Source of the DNA: Epiperipatus broadwayi
Lineage: Eukaryota > Onychophora > Udeonychophora > Euonychophora > Peripatidae
Reading direction: 5' to 3'
Assembly (NCBI GenBank): GCA_028023455.1
Contig: JAQFVV010000153.1
Span: forward strand, 962,712-1,026,711
DNA length: 64,000 nt
This document shows positions 23,734-34,991 of this stretch, piece after piece. A program made the position numbers and the translations under genes. Numbering within the stretch: position 1 is the first letter of the stretch; every line of letters begins with the position of its first letter. Under the pieces are notes generated by a model that saw only the letters and a list, made by a program, of their open reading frames with translations, made no database searches and was not told the DNA's origin.

Positions 23734-26700
23734 TGTACCCCTACTTCTCGATGTATAATATAGTTTGAAATACGACTAGCTCAATAAATTATTATGCTTA
23801 ATTGAAATTTGCATATTTATCTTTAATTTACTTTTATACTATTATATTCTAATTAAATTTATTACTAATTATCAAAATCAATATATTTCTATAGTATGTA
23901 CTAATTAAATAAGTATTTATTAAAATCATGAGACTGTGAAGTAAAGTTACAAAGCAATAAGTAGATTTACATTGAATCAATATATCCCAAGACATTGTTT
24001 CAATGGCATAAGAATACTATTACCTCCTTATTAACCTACTACTACATCTACAGCATTCTTATGGCTTTTAAATAAAATAAATTATCTTTAATAATAATAA
24101 AAATAAATCTCAACTTTTATTAAGAAAATATAATTAAATAATCTCAGGCTCTTCTAATTATCTTAAAGTAATGATAACCCATGTAAATAAGTATGATAAG
24201 GGATTTTATATCAAACCTAAATACACCTAACTTATTCTAATAATAATATACAATACTAGTCTTAGAGTATAACTTAATTTTATCTATTTCTGTTATATCA
24301 TCAATTATTAAATAAATAATCATATGTATATCTTTTATTTTCATATAGCATCTTAATTTTGGAATAGATCAAAATCTTATAATTCAATAATCTGTGGCAA
24401 TAAATAATATTGTACTCTTATAATGTGCATTATAATTACCCTATGACCATAATAATATTATATGTTAATATCAATCAATTCTTATAAAATGATATCAAGA
24501 AAATATTGTGTTTATTTCTAAATAATAATAATAATTCATATTGTGCAAATATTATGTTTGTTCAAATTATCTGTTGTCAAATGCTGTGGTGTAAAATAAT
24601 GAACTCGACACACTTTTAAAACAAATTAAACAAATTTATTTACATTAACTTTAACCATGAATTTATTTACAATATTTACAGTTCAAAATTATGAAAACAA
24701 AGAAAATAAAAAATAAGAAAATAATAATACAATATGTTTACACTGTTATTAACTCATACTCCTAATAAGTAATTATACATTCTTTAAAATGCTGTACTAA
24801 TAACATTGAAGTATGTTTTCAAACTTAGACTTTAAATAAATATCAGTGAACTTCAATTATTACACAGAAAAATTTATGTAAACAATATTTATGTAGCATA
24901 TGTAAACAATTAAACTTTACTAATTAAATTGCTACATCACTTAAGTATTACTGTTATTCATTTCATCATGTACTAGTATGTGTTTACTTTACTATCAGCA
25001 TTACTTTAATAGCATAATATAGAAACTAATGTATCTTTATAATGTAATAACAAATAATTGATTATAATTTTATATTTCATTTAATGCAATTCATGCTACA
25101 TGTTTTATCAAATATGCATTACATATATGTACTGTTAAATAATAATATTTAAATTATTCATTAATTTCAAATTCATAAAGTATTATATTAGATAAATTCT
25201 ATGATTCTTTTCTATGTAAAATTATTACTTTACTTTATGTGTTATTCTACTCCTTCTTAATAACTTTCTATCTACAAAATATCCTCTAAAACTTATTTAA
25301 ACTTTCCGGAAAAACAATCATCAACTTTAAATAAATACTAATTATCCAAACTATTTATACTTCATCATCTATATTCAGTAAATCTTCAATTCAAATATAA
25401 ACTTCTACATAAAACTTAACTTAATTTATCCAATAAAACAAAAATAAAAATATAGACTTTTAAATCTCTTCCTAACTTACAATAAAAATAATTACTTATG
25501 AATAATAAATATAATTCTAATACTCCAACATAATAACAATAATAAAAGAATAAAAATCAAAATTTATTTACGAAAGAATCATATAATTATTTCTAAGCTT
25601 CTTATGTAATGTTGTATCATATTTATATCATAAATTCAAATTATGCATATTTAAATAAAACTGTCACTGCCAATATAATGTGTGTGTATTTTTAAAATAT
25701 TTATACATTCATTCAACAATAACATATCATTTGGTTGATCTAAAGAAAACATATTAAATACATCAAAATTATTATTATTATAAAATCTTTACCATAAGCA
25801 ATGATCTAATGTACAGTCCATCTTCCAATATTCTTCGGAATTACAGCTTCATAAAATAATTCACATTTACACTCACAATCATTCTTTAACATATTACGTG
25901 TTATATTAATTATAAGATAAACTTATGCAATTAATTATTATATTATTTTTAGTTATTATTTTAAGAAATGTACCTATCTTATTTTTAATAAATTAATAAT
26001 ATTTAATTTTTATGTTAGATAAATAAAACAGAATTCATATTACGTAACTCCAGCGATGTCTTCTTTTCACCATAATAGTTCTTTAATCCTAGGTACACAT
26101 TCACTAAAACACCATTTCCGTTTTCCGGTCCATCACGTGGTTTTTAAAAGTTTATAAAAAATGATAACGTTCTTTTAAAATAAAATAAAAGTTCCCCACA
26201 AGAAAAATAAAATAAAATTAAAATAGTTTATAGGCTCCGGATCCAGTTCCTTAACGAAAATTATTTAAAGTTATTATTTCTAAATTAGTCTATAGTTTAT
26301 GAAAAATTATCATTTAATTATTTTAATTGACTTGGACGTCCACATATTACTTGCGCATTTCTTAACAAAATATCCAGGTAAGAATAAGCTTCTTCATCTA
26401 AAACAACCAGCGTTTAAATTATTTCAATATAATAATTTTTATTATATTAAGACTTTTAGCTAATTATATTTTCAATTTATTTGCCTTTTAAAATTGTCAA
26501 CATTCAGTCTTTTAAACATAAAGACTTAACAAGGCAAGTATTTATAAAACTACTTTTATTTCTAATATCTTTACTTAAGATATATATTTAAATTTATAGC
26601 TTGCAAAAATACTTTCTTCATAAAGAAGTATTTTATTCTTTAAAATATCTATTTTTTAATAATCAATAGCAATTAGCTTTTAAAATTATATACTGTCCAA

Positions 26701-28001
26701 AATACTACTTTTCTCCATCTCGTAACTTTCCGAACTAATCCAGCGTTTGTCATATTTCTAGTATAAAGTTTCCGATATATTTTCACTATATATGATGTTC
26801 CCATGACCATTTGCTTGTAAATTGAGCTTCAATATAGAGACGATTGATAAGGAAAAATTAAATTAACACTGCATGTCTATCATTTAACAATTTTATAAAT
26901 TATTTACAATGACACTCTTATAATTTTAAAATTGATTTTGAGAGCGTCTATCAAATTTACTTTGCTATTTTTAATAACACAATTAACTTGAAAAATTCAA
27001 TCACAGAGTCCTCTCCTAACAATTGAACTAAGCTTTTATACCGGAAGAAACTTCCCATTTGATTGGTACATTTAAACAATCAACTTGCTGGCTTATTTAC
27101 ATATTTACCAACAACACAAAATTAAAAATAAATAATGACTTATTTAATATTTAATATTTATTACATTATTAAATTTTTAAAATAATCCTTATCGTTTATT
27201 TAAATCCACTAAACATTCTTTTAAAATATTCTTACTTACTTGATTTTAATTTTAACTTTTATAAGATTATTTAAAATAAACTAAGTCTTTTTTATACGTT
27301 ATATTTTTAAAGCAATACTTTTAAAAATCAGATTTAATATTCTACATTGATTTATCTTTATTTTATCTCGTGATAGCTCACGTATTATTTATAAATTTTA
27401 TAACATGATTTTTAAAATAGTTTTGCAACTTTATTAGATAACTTCCAAGCATGTGTGTGCGTATCTAACTAACATCTGTTTTTTTTACAACAAAAGAAAC
27501 GCTTCTCATAATCTAAAAATAACTAACAATTGCATTTTTAAAATAAATATTTTTTTAAAAATAAATAAGATAATATAACAGATTTTAAATTAATAATTCG
27601 ATATTATTAAAATCAAATATTAATCTTCTATTTAAGTATTTATAATAATTAAAAACATTTATATTCTTTTATAACATTATTTTATCAACAATAAATATAT
27701 GCATTTAATTTTAACTTGTCTTTTAAACACTTTTAGTTTTAAATACCTACTTATTAAATATATTAATGCAGTATTAACTATGGCCAGTTTTTCCAACCAT
27801 ATATTATAATAATCATCATTAAAATGTCTCTCTCAATTTCAGCACAATTTCACATATCAAATACTCATAGATTGCTTTAATTAAACCTTTTGAAATATTA
27901 CCATAAGCAAAATTAACATCACATATTCAAATATATCTTAAATTTAAAATTTTTAACAGATTAGCACAAAAATTAGATGGTGACCCATACAAAAGGGCAC
28001 A
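23734..28001 (-). repeat. 3' LTR of the large Gypsy element (about 4.27 kb)
   Basis: A direct repeat of 34992-39252. The minus-strand start is TGTGCCCTTTTGTATGG and the end is AGAAGTAGGGGTACA. The right boundary may shift by 1-2 bp because the sequence next to it is TA-rich and the two copies differ at the last bases. About 80% A+T, no coding capacity. The length is far above the few hundred to 1.5 kb usual for Gypsy LTRs. Confidence 0.92.
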
Positions 28002-28847
28002 TATTCCCCTCCTTCGGATAAAATTTTAAATTTAACATCTATCTTCATCTTCTTTAATCCACATTTATCATCTTCATCTTTCTTATCATTAAATCTTATA
28101 ATAAATTACTTTAACATAAAATTTTATAAAGCATTGAAACATCATCTTAAATCTCAATTAGAAAACACTTTTAAATAAAACTACAATGATTTTCTTTTAC
28201 TTTATAAAATAAGTTTCACTTTTCTTTACTCATCTCTTAACTAGGTTACTTTTATTTCCCTAATATTTCTATAAACATTAAATATTTAAATTCTTTTAAA
28301 TACACCTTTTACATAAACTACTGTAAATACATATTCCTATAGTTAATACTATATTTTAAACTACTTTATGTATTTTATTTCCAAATTTATTGCTAGTTTC
28401 ATCAGCAATTTCATAGATCATTGTTTAATAAATCTATATACTTTTCATTTTAAAGAGATTAACTTGATCCCTTAAGATTGATCAATTTCATGATCACTAC
28501 TATAATATAAATTAATCTTTCATAAGATCTACTTACATATACTTTAAACACATGAGTTTTTATAATTTCTATCTTTATTATTCAACTTCCTGCCTTTAAA
28601 ATATTTACTTTAATAGCTAATTCCACTTTTTATTTTAGTCATTCTGACAAAACTTATTTCTCCTTAAACTATCATTTACTAATTTGATAAATAACATTTT
28701 ATCATACATATTTTGTAAACTTCTTCAGCTAAATCTTTATTTATTCTGCTAATTTATCACATATAATAAATTATTTCCTTATGTGAAGCACTATATTTAA
28801 ACATTACATTAAAATATTTATTCACAATATTTTTTTAAAATTGTAAC
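28002..28847 (-). other. Gypsy 3' non-coding region with polypurine tract
   Basis: Between the pol stop and the 3' LTR. The minus strand reads GAAGGAGGGGAA at 28004-28015, immediately next to the LTR: the polypurine tract that primes plus-strand DNA. The remaining 0.83 kb is AT-rich with no frame that could be env. Confidence 0.8.
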
Positions 28848-31800
28848 TCACACTTCAGAAGGAAAGGGAATTAAACTCCTTGCATTATAAGTCCCTTTTT
28901 CCCCATCTGGTGTGGTTAACATAAATGCATTCTCCCCTACTTTGCAAGATATTCTATATGGACCCTCATATAGACTAAGAAATTTTTTGAATTGATTTCT
29001 TTGAAGGTTGCTAACATGGGGTGTTCTAACCAGAACTAAATCATTAATTTTAAATGGATGTGGTTTATTATGGGCTTTCTTTACTCTTTTTGCACCCATA
29101 ATATGAAGCTTTACTTTAGCTTGATTATTATCCTCATCCCTATCAATTTGTTCTCTTACAATTGGTATTGGCGTTTTAATTAATAAGGGCTCATGTCTAC
29201 CATAATGCAACCGAATAGGAGTGAAACCAGTGGACTCATTATACGTACTATTAATATAGTTAATAACCTCAGGGAGTTTTTGAACCCATTTCTTATGATT
29301 ATCAGCTACATACACCCTAAATAATCGACTAAGCTCCCGCATAACACGTTCGCATGGATTAGATTGAGGGTTTCTTATGGAGCTCATAACATGTTTGAGG
29401 TTTTGATCTTGAATCCACTCATTCCATCTATTCGATATAAAAGCAGTAGCATGATCTGTAAGTATAATCTTTGGTTTTCCTACTAATGGAAACTGATAAT
29501 TCAGCATGCATTTTATTACAAAATGTGCACTAGTTTTAGGCACAGGATATGCTGCTACAAACTTACTGAAAACATCATAAGCTACTAAAATAAATTTCTG
29601 TTGTTTAAATGGTGGTAGAGGCCCATAAAAATCAATAGCCAACAATTCATTAACTTGATTTGGAATAATAGGCTGCATTATACCAACATATGATTTGTTA
29701 CAATATTTAGACTTCAAGCAAGTAGAACATGTTTTAATTTTCCTTATGACACGCTTATACATTTTATCCCAATAGAAAATAGATTTTAATACATACATAA
29801 TCTTTGGTGCACCATAGTGACCATAACTACAATGTACATACATAATTAATTTGTCAATCATAGAGTCAGGTATAACTATCCTCCATGATTCCCCCTGATT
29901 TGAATTTAAATTGTACATAAGTAAATTCTGATACATCTTATACTTGCTAAAAATCCTTTTAATAGACTTATTCTTACTATTTTTATTGTCATGATTATTT
30001 AAGATAGTCATGATTCTATTTAATTTATGATCCTGACCTTGAATCATAGTGAGATTATTATAATCATCTACTATAGATTCATCCCTGACTACATCCATAC
30101 TACTAATAATTATATTTTGAGCATTAGGATGTTGGGACAACAGACAAATAGGGTGGCGGCTAAGAATATCAGCAGGGATATTCTGTCTCCCTTCAATATA
30201 GATAACTCTATAGTTGAATTGCTGGAGATACAAGCTCCACCTAACAAGTCTCTCATTACTGAGGTAGCTTTTGTTCAAAAACTCCAAGCTTCTATGGTCG
30301 GTCAACACAATTACTTCTGATCCCAATAAAAATTGGCGTAATTTCTGAAAAGCCCAGACAACAGCTAGGGTTTCCTTTTCAGTAATAGTGTAATTCAACT
30401 CAGCACCTCTTAAATGTCGGCTTAAGAAGTACAACACATGAGGTACCTGATCCTCATCGAGTTGATATAACACTACTCCCAGACCATAGTAACTACTATC
30501 TGTCTGCACATAAAATGTTTTACTAAAGTCAGGATACATTAAAATTACGTATTTTAAAAATTTACTTTTAATTATATTAAATTCATTGTCATGTTCAGCA
30601 GTCCATTTCCATTTTTCAGCTTTCTTTAATAACTTAGATAAATTTATAGTATCTTCCGCGAAATTTTTGTAGAACCTATTATAATAGTTACATAATCCGA
30701 AAAATGATTTTAATTGTTTTACTGTTTTTGGAATGGGAAAACGTTGAATAGCTGCAATCTTTTCAGGATGGGGCTGGATTCCATGCTCATTTATTAAATG
30801 ACCTAGAAAAGTAATTTCTTTGGCTGCTATTGAACATTTTTCCATATTAATTTTAACATTCTGCATTTGGCATTCAGTAAAAAATAATTTTAAATGTTGG
30901 ATATGCTCATGTAAACTATCAGAAGCAATAACTATATCATCCACATACATGATGATTTTCTCCTTCAATTGTTTCGAAAAAATCATGTCTAAACATCTGA
31001 TCAAGCCAGCACCACTATTAATGAGACCAAAAGGCATCCGTCTGAAAACATACGACTGGCCTTGAAATCTAAATGCTGTATATTGCTGATCATTCTCATG
31101 CAGTGGTATTTGCCAATAACTAGCTGTCAGATCAAATGTAGAGAAAATTGACCTCTTGTGAAATTTAGTTAAGAGCTCATGTACAGGTGGAGGAATGTCA
31201 CGCTCTGGTATAGTTACATTATTTAACATACGAGCATCCAAGCATACTCTAATACTGCCATCCTTCTTCTTCACAATAACCAATGGGTTTACGTAAGGAG
31301 AAGGGCATTTCTTGATTATATCCCACTCTAGCATTTTGTCAATTTGACTCTGTACCTCATCCTTATATTGGTAAGGAATTGGGTACATCTTTTGATGGAA
31401 AGGATCATTACTCTTCAATTTTATTCTATGGGTATATCCCTTTATTATACCAGGAATTTTAGAAAATATAGTCTTATAACTATACATTAATTGATATAAA
31501 TTTTCACCCAATTTAGAATTTATTGCATAAACATGTTCAATTTTAGCCTTTATGCTGGCATCAATTAATGTGTTCTGTATGCATAATAATTGACTAGAAA
31601 GGTTATGCATACCATATTCAAAATTAAGCCTTTCTTCTTTACAAATAAAAATTCTATTATAAAAATCTATCTGACATTTATTCAAAATCATGAAGTCAGC
31701 TCCTATTATGGCTTCATGTATCAACCCAGGCATAATAAGAAAAACATGCCCAAATTCTGTATTATTTATTTTGAAGGTAATCCAGACTTGTTTATTTGAT

Positions 31801-32120
31801 AACTTTGTCCTCTTTCCATTTGCTAAAGTTACTTGAATCTGTTTTACTGGCAATGAAGGTATATTCCCTTCTACACTCACCAGATTTTGATACATTGACT
31901 CTGATAATATGGAAGCTTGACTTCCGGAGTCAATTAATGCTTCAACTCTAATATTATTTATATGCAAAATTACAATGGGACACTGATAAGTTATAGGTGG
32001 TTCACCTATAGTAAAGGGCTCTAAATAATCAATATCAAGATCTAAAGTATTCAGCATCCACATCTGATCGTTCCCCATTTTGTTAGCACCGGGTCCTTGC
32101 AAAGAGGAACTAACATACAA
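28848..32120 (-). CDS. pol: Gypsy Pol polyprotein (protease, RT, RNase H, integrase)
   Basis: An uninterrupted 1090-residue frame. Protease: catalytic DSG at residues 64-66. Reverse transcriptase: LDARMLN near 294, FSTFDLTASYWQ near 326, RMPFGL at 361-366 and catalytic YVDD at 392-395. RNase H: YVQTDSS with D541, E581 in TEKETLAVVWA and D608 in LTDHRS. Integrase: zinc-binding H763, H768, C798, C801; catalytic D830, D889 and E924, with 34 residues between the second and third (35 is commoner). A LYEGPY motif near residue 1050 marks the GPY/F module. It makes DNA from the element's RNA and inserts it. All catalytic residues are present, so it may be functional. The frame is -1 relative to gag and overlaps its last codons; the first residue is therefore uncertain, and Pol is probably made by frameshifting from Gag. 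Confidence 0.95.
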   Translation of the reverse strand: MYVSSSLQGPGANKMGNDQMWMLNTLDLDIDYLEPFTIGEPPITYQCPIVILHINNIRVEALIDSGSQASILSESMYQNLVSVEGNIPSLPVKQIQVTLANGKRTKLSNKQVWITFKINNTEFGHVFLIMPGLIHEAIIGADFMILNKCQIDFYNRIFICKEERLNFEYGMHNLSSQLLCIQNTLIDASIKAKIEHVYAINSKLGENLYQLMYSYKTIFSKIPGIIKGYTHRIKLKSNDPFHQKMYPIPYQYKDEVQSQIDKMLEWDIIKKCPSPYVNPLVIVKKKDGSIRVCLDARMLNNVTIPERDIPPPVHELLTKFHKRSIFSTFDLTASYWQIPLHENDQQYTAFRFQGQSYVFRRMPFGLINSGAGLIRCLDMIFSKQLKEKIIMYVDDIVIASDSLHEHIQHLKLFFTECQMQNVKINMEKCSIAAKEITFLGHLINEHGIQPHPEKIAAIQRFPIPKTVKQLKSFFGLCNYYNRFYKNFAEDTINLSKLLKKAEKWKWTAEHDNEFNIIKSKFLKYVILMYPDFSKTFYVQTDSSYYGLGVVLYQLDEDQVPHVLYFLSRHLRGAELNYTITEKETLAVVWAFQKLRQFLLGSEVIVLTDHRSLEFLNKSYLSNERLVRWSLYLQQFNYRVIYIEGRQNIPADILSRHPICLLSQHPNAQNIIISSMDVVRDESIVDDYNNLTMIQGQDHKLNRIMTILNNHDNKNSKNKSIKRIFSKYKMYQNLLMYNLNSNQGESWRIVIPDSMIDKLIMYVHCSYGHYGAPKIMYVLKSIFYWDKMYKRVIRKIKTCSTCLKSKYCNKSYVGIMQPIIPNQVNELLAIDFYGPLPPFKQQKFILVAYDVFSKFVAAYPVPKTSAHFVIKCMLNYQFPLVGKPKIILTDHATAFISNRWNEWIQDQNLKHVMSSIRNPQSNPCERVMRELSRLFRVYVADNHKKWVQKLPEVINYINSTYNESTGFTPIRLHYGRHEPLLIKTPIPIVREQIDRDEDNNQAKVKLHIMGAKRVKKAHNKPHPFKINDLVLVRTPHVSNLQRNQFKKFLSLYEGPYRISCKVGENAFMLTTPDGEKGTYNARSLIPFPSEV

Positions 32121-32128
32121 AGACCTTT

Positions 32129-33775
32129 CTAATTTAACTTTTTACTACTAGTTTTATTAGCTGGTCTCTTAAGAATTGTGGTCACACCACTAGTAGAAGG
32201 CTGATTATGCGAATCATCACTTCTATCCCTATTTGTATCATATTTTACAGATTTTTTAAAATATGGAGACATCCTATCTCTACCTTTATACTCAAATCTT
32301 CTCTTAAAACCTCCAGAAGATCTCACCCCAGTATTAACACTAATACTTGACAATGGATAATTATTCCTATCCTTATTTACCCTAAACCTATTATCCATAG
32401 ATAACTCCGCTACTTCCAGAGCATCCAATACTTCGGATACTTCCTCAATTGACCCACGGTCAGCAGCTATTAACAATTGTTCCACATTTTTAGGTAGGTT
32501 GTGCCTTACTATCCGGACAATCTGTCCTTCCGATAATGGACAAGCAGTCAACGTCTTCAGACGCACAGCTTGATTCCTGAAAAAGCTTGTGTAGCTGCCT
32601 TTGCTAACATGGTACTTCTCTTGGGTAATTTGATACCTAATGCAATCCTGTTTGTCGGAGTTCCAAAAACTCCCAACAATAAAACATTTGAAATCACCAT
32701 ACGTCATTGGTTTTTCAAACAGTGATTGCCACCAATCTTTAGCAACTCCATATAAATGATTGCTACACACTGCCACTTTTTCTTTTTCAGACAAGGAACA
32801 TATTGAAAACAATTCATCCAAATTGTTTAAAAACTCTGAGGGATTTTCCATGTATTCCCCTTTAAATGGTTTAACCTTCATAAACCTTAAAGCCATTGAA
32901 TTATTCGCACTTCCCTCATGACTAATCACTTCTCTAGTCGGTCTACTGTCAATTTCCTTCACCATAGTATTTTCTGACTGATTATTATTATTACTACCTT
33001 GCTTAACTAATTCTACATTATTTATTTGTGAAGAATTAACATAGTCCACATATGCTTTACTACTTATTTTCCCTGTAAATATTTCTGCCTTTGCATTACT
33101 TATACTTTTCATTTCTATCTGATCATATACTTGTTGAAATTTCCCTTCTAAGTCCATTTGCTCAAGCACTTGCTTAACATATCCTTTTTGTTCTTTTCTA
33201 AACTCATCTAAATTCTTGTCTAAAATTTCTTTATATTTGTCATTATTTTGTTCTATCATACCTACATGATCTTTTATATCTTTTTGAATACGCTTTATAT
33301 TCTCTCCAACTTTCGATCGATATTTATTTTCATCAACTCTTTTGACATCTAAACCCTTAAGTTTTTCTACTAACTCCTTCTCTATTTCATCTTTTATGTT
33401 CCCTTTGGTCTGAACTATGGCACTCCTAACGTCTTTAATATCTTCATTAATACTACTAACTTGGTTCTTAACTTCACCAATTTCATTATCAACTTTAAAT
33501 TTATAGTCATCAATTTTTAAAGTTAAATTATTATTATTGATTCTACATTGATCAATAGATTCTGCTATTTGATCTCTTAAACCTTTAATTGTGCTTTCTG
33601 AAAATTCATGAAGTTTTCTTTCTAGTACTTCTTGATTTCTATCATCAATTTTCAGTATTTCTAATTTTAAAGACTCAACTACTTCTTCATTTTTATCAAA
33701 TCTTATATCTATATTATCCATTCTATCTTCCATTTTTTTATTAAAACTCATTACAATTGCAGAATTATCCTTCAT
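32129..33775 (-). CDS. gag: Gypsy Gag, main part
   Basis: A 548-residue frame. The first 260 residues are rich in K, E, N and D with heptad-like spacing, predicting a long coiled coil. The capsid-like core follows (PSEFLNNLDELFSICSLSE, then KDWWQSLFE and SGSW-like GSFWNS), matching the retrotransposon gag family in its W-bearing motif. A QIVRIVRHNLPKNVEQLL block follows. The C-terminus is basic (RRFEYKGRDR, KRPANKTSSKKLN) and has no CCHC zinc knuckle, so RNA binding probably rests on basic residues. The first ATG is not the true start: the coding register clearly continues upstream into the 33772-34230 frame across a one-base shift near 33805. The two frames overlap by four bases. Homologous to the broken gags at 1-1024 and 45588-46682. 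Confidence 0.9.
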   Translation of the reverse strand: MKDNSAIVMSFNKKMEDRMDNIDIRFDKNEEVVESLKLEILKIDDRNQEVLERKLHEFSESTIKGLRDQIAESIDQCRINNNNLTLKIDDYKFKVDNEIGEVKNQVSSINEDIKDVRSAIVQTKGNIKDEIEKELVEKLKGLDVKRVDENKYRSKVGENIKRIQKDIKDHVGMIEQNNDKYKEILDKNLDEFRKEQKGYVKQVLEQMDLEGKFQQVYDQIEMKSISNAKAEIFTGKISSKAYVDYVNSSQINNVELVKQGSNNNNQSENTMVKEIDSRPTREVISHEGSANNSMALRFMKVKPFKGEYMENPSEFLNNLDELFSICSLSEKEKVAVCSNHLYGVAKDWWQSLFEKPMTYGDFKCFIVGSFWNSDKQDCIRYQITQEKYHVSKGSYTSFFRNQAVRLKTLTACPLSEGQIVRIVRHNLPKNVEQLLIAADRGSIEEVSEVLDALEVAELSMDNRFRVNKDRNNYPLSSISVNTGVRSSGGFKRRFEYKGRDRMSPYFKKSVKYDTNRDRSDDSHNQPSTSGVTTILKRPANKTSSKKLN

Positions 33776-34230
33776 TTCTGCTTTAATAGAATCAATACTT
33801 TCTTTTTATTATTTTTATTACTTTCCTCTTTTATGTCTTCTTTTAAAGACTTACTCCTCTCTTTCATTTCTGCTTTTATTTCTTCTTTTAAAGAATCTAA
33901 TTTAATATTATTTGTATGACTTTCTTTTTCTATTTTTTCTTCAATCCTAATACTATTTTTATTATTTTCTTGAATCATTATTTCAAAATATTTCTTAAAA
34001 TCAGACATTGAGAAGTTCTCTACATCTTTCTCAGTTTTCACTGCTTCTTTTTCTACGGTTTTAAAAATTATCTCCTCCTCCTCCTCTATTTCATTATCCA
34101 TATTTTGAGTATTTTCTAATATTATTTCTGAATCTGCTAATTTCTCTATTTCTTTGTTCTCCACACAACTATTATCCTCAACAACAAAATTGGACATTTC
34201 AACTTCTAGATCTTTATCCCAATTACTCAT
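33772..34230 (-). CDS. gag: Gypsy Gag, N-terminal part (one-base shift from main frame)
   Basis: A 152-residue frame starting at the first ATG after the leader. It is acidic and lysine-rich (EIEEEEEI, KEEIKAEMKERSKSLKEDI). The last dozen residues (VLILLKQK) are out of character. In the next frame the same DNA gives KESIDSIKAEMKD, which continues the K/E pattern into the 548-residue frame. So gag was one frame of about 690-700 residues, interrupted by a single-base change in the A-rich run near 33800-33810. This is either a real inactivating indel, an assembly error in a homopolymer, or a frameshift site; the sequence alone cannot decide, and an indel is simplest. Confidence 0.82.
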   Translation of the reverse strand: MSNWDKDLEVEMSNFVVEDNSCVENKEIEKLADSEIILENTQNMDNEIEEEEEIIFKTVEKEAVKTEKDVENFSMSDFKKYFEIMIQENNKNSIRIEEKIEKESHTNNIKLDSLKEEIKAEMKERSKSLKEDIKEESNKNNKKKVLILLKQK

Positions 34231-34991
34231 TTTTATTTTTAAAATTCAATTCTATTATTATGCAGTATTTATTATCAATATTTTTCAAAATAATTCCCCA
34301 TCAACCTTCTCATCTCCACTCAATTCACTTCTACAATTAATCATAAAATAATATCCTTGAAAACTCTACACTATTTATTTTTAAATAATTATAACTATAT
34401 AATTTCCAACAACAAAATTGTGTCATATCATTAATCTTTACACCTATGATCCACAGACAATTTGCACATAATATATTACATTAAATATACATTTAAAATA
34501 TTTCAAGAATTGATATGGTCACACTATAAAATAATTGTTTGCCACATTTTTATAGTTTACCTATTTATTTATTTATTAACTTAAAATCAACATAGTATTT
34601 AATTTTTAAATAATCATATTATAGATACCACATGAAAATATAATAACTTTACTAATAAGATCTTTATTCTATTTTTTTATAATCAACATCTAATCAATTA
34701 TAAATATTGTGATAAAATACTAATTATTTATGTTTAATAAACATACTAATCACTAACTCCTAAAGTATACATTTTAATACATACACTATTTTTATTAAAT
34801 AATTATACCTATCATTTTATTCTCCTAACATATACTATCCCTAAAATTATGTATCCTAATCCCTAATTAAATATCTAAGCCTAAAATAATTAATCGCTAA
34901 AATCTTTCTTTTCCACCTATCGGGCCGATAAAATTGTAACTCTAATATATCAGGCCGATAACGTTTGGGCGCCAAAATCCTTCTTACCCTT
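34231..34991 (-). other. Gypsy 5' leader
   Basis: Non-coding leader between the primer-binding site and gag. It holds a 14-bp repeat, TATCGGGCCGATAA at 34918-34931 and TATCAGGCCGATAA at 34948-34961, 30 bp apart. The first contains the palindrome ATCGGGCCGAT with one central mismatch. The rest is AT-rich. Confidence 0.75.
34957..34974 (-). other. Gypsy primer-binding site, tRNA-Lys-like
   Basis: On the minus strand it reads TGGCGCCCAAACGT. The first ten bases equal the complement of the 3' end of animal tRNA-Lys (TGGCGCCCAA), a primer used by many Gypsy elements. After that one extra A breaks the match. It lies 17 bp from the LTR edge at 34992, farther than usual. Confidence 0.75.

Noticed and set aside
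28002-28847. An env gene downstream of Gypsy pol
   Set aside because: The interval is AT-rich with no frame above background and no signal peptide or membrane-segment pattern.
30027-31799. Plus-strand frames opposite Gypsy pol
   Set aside because: Antisense shadows of pol.
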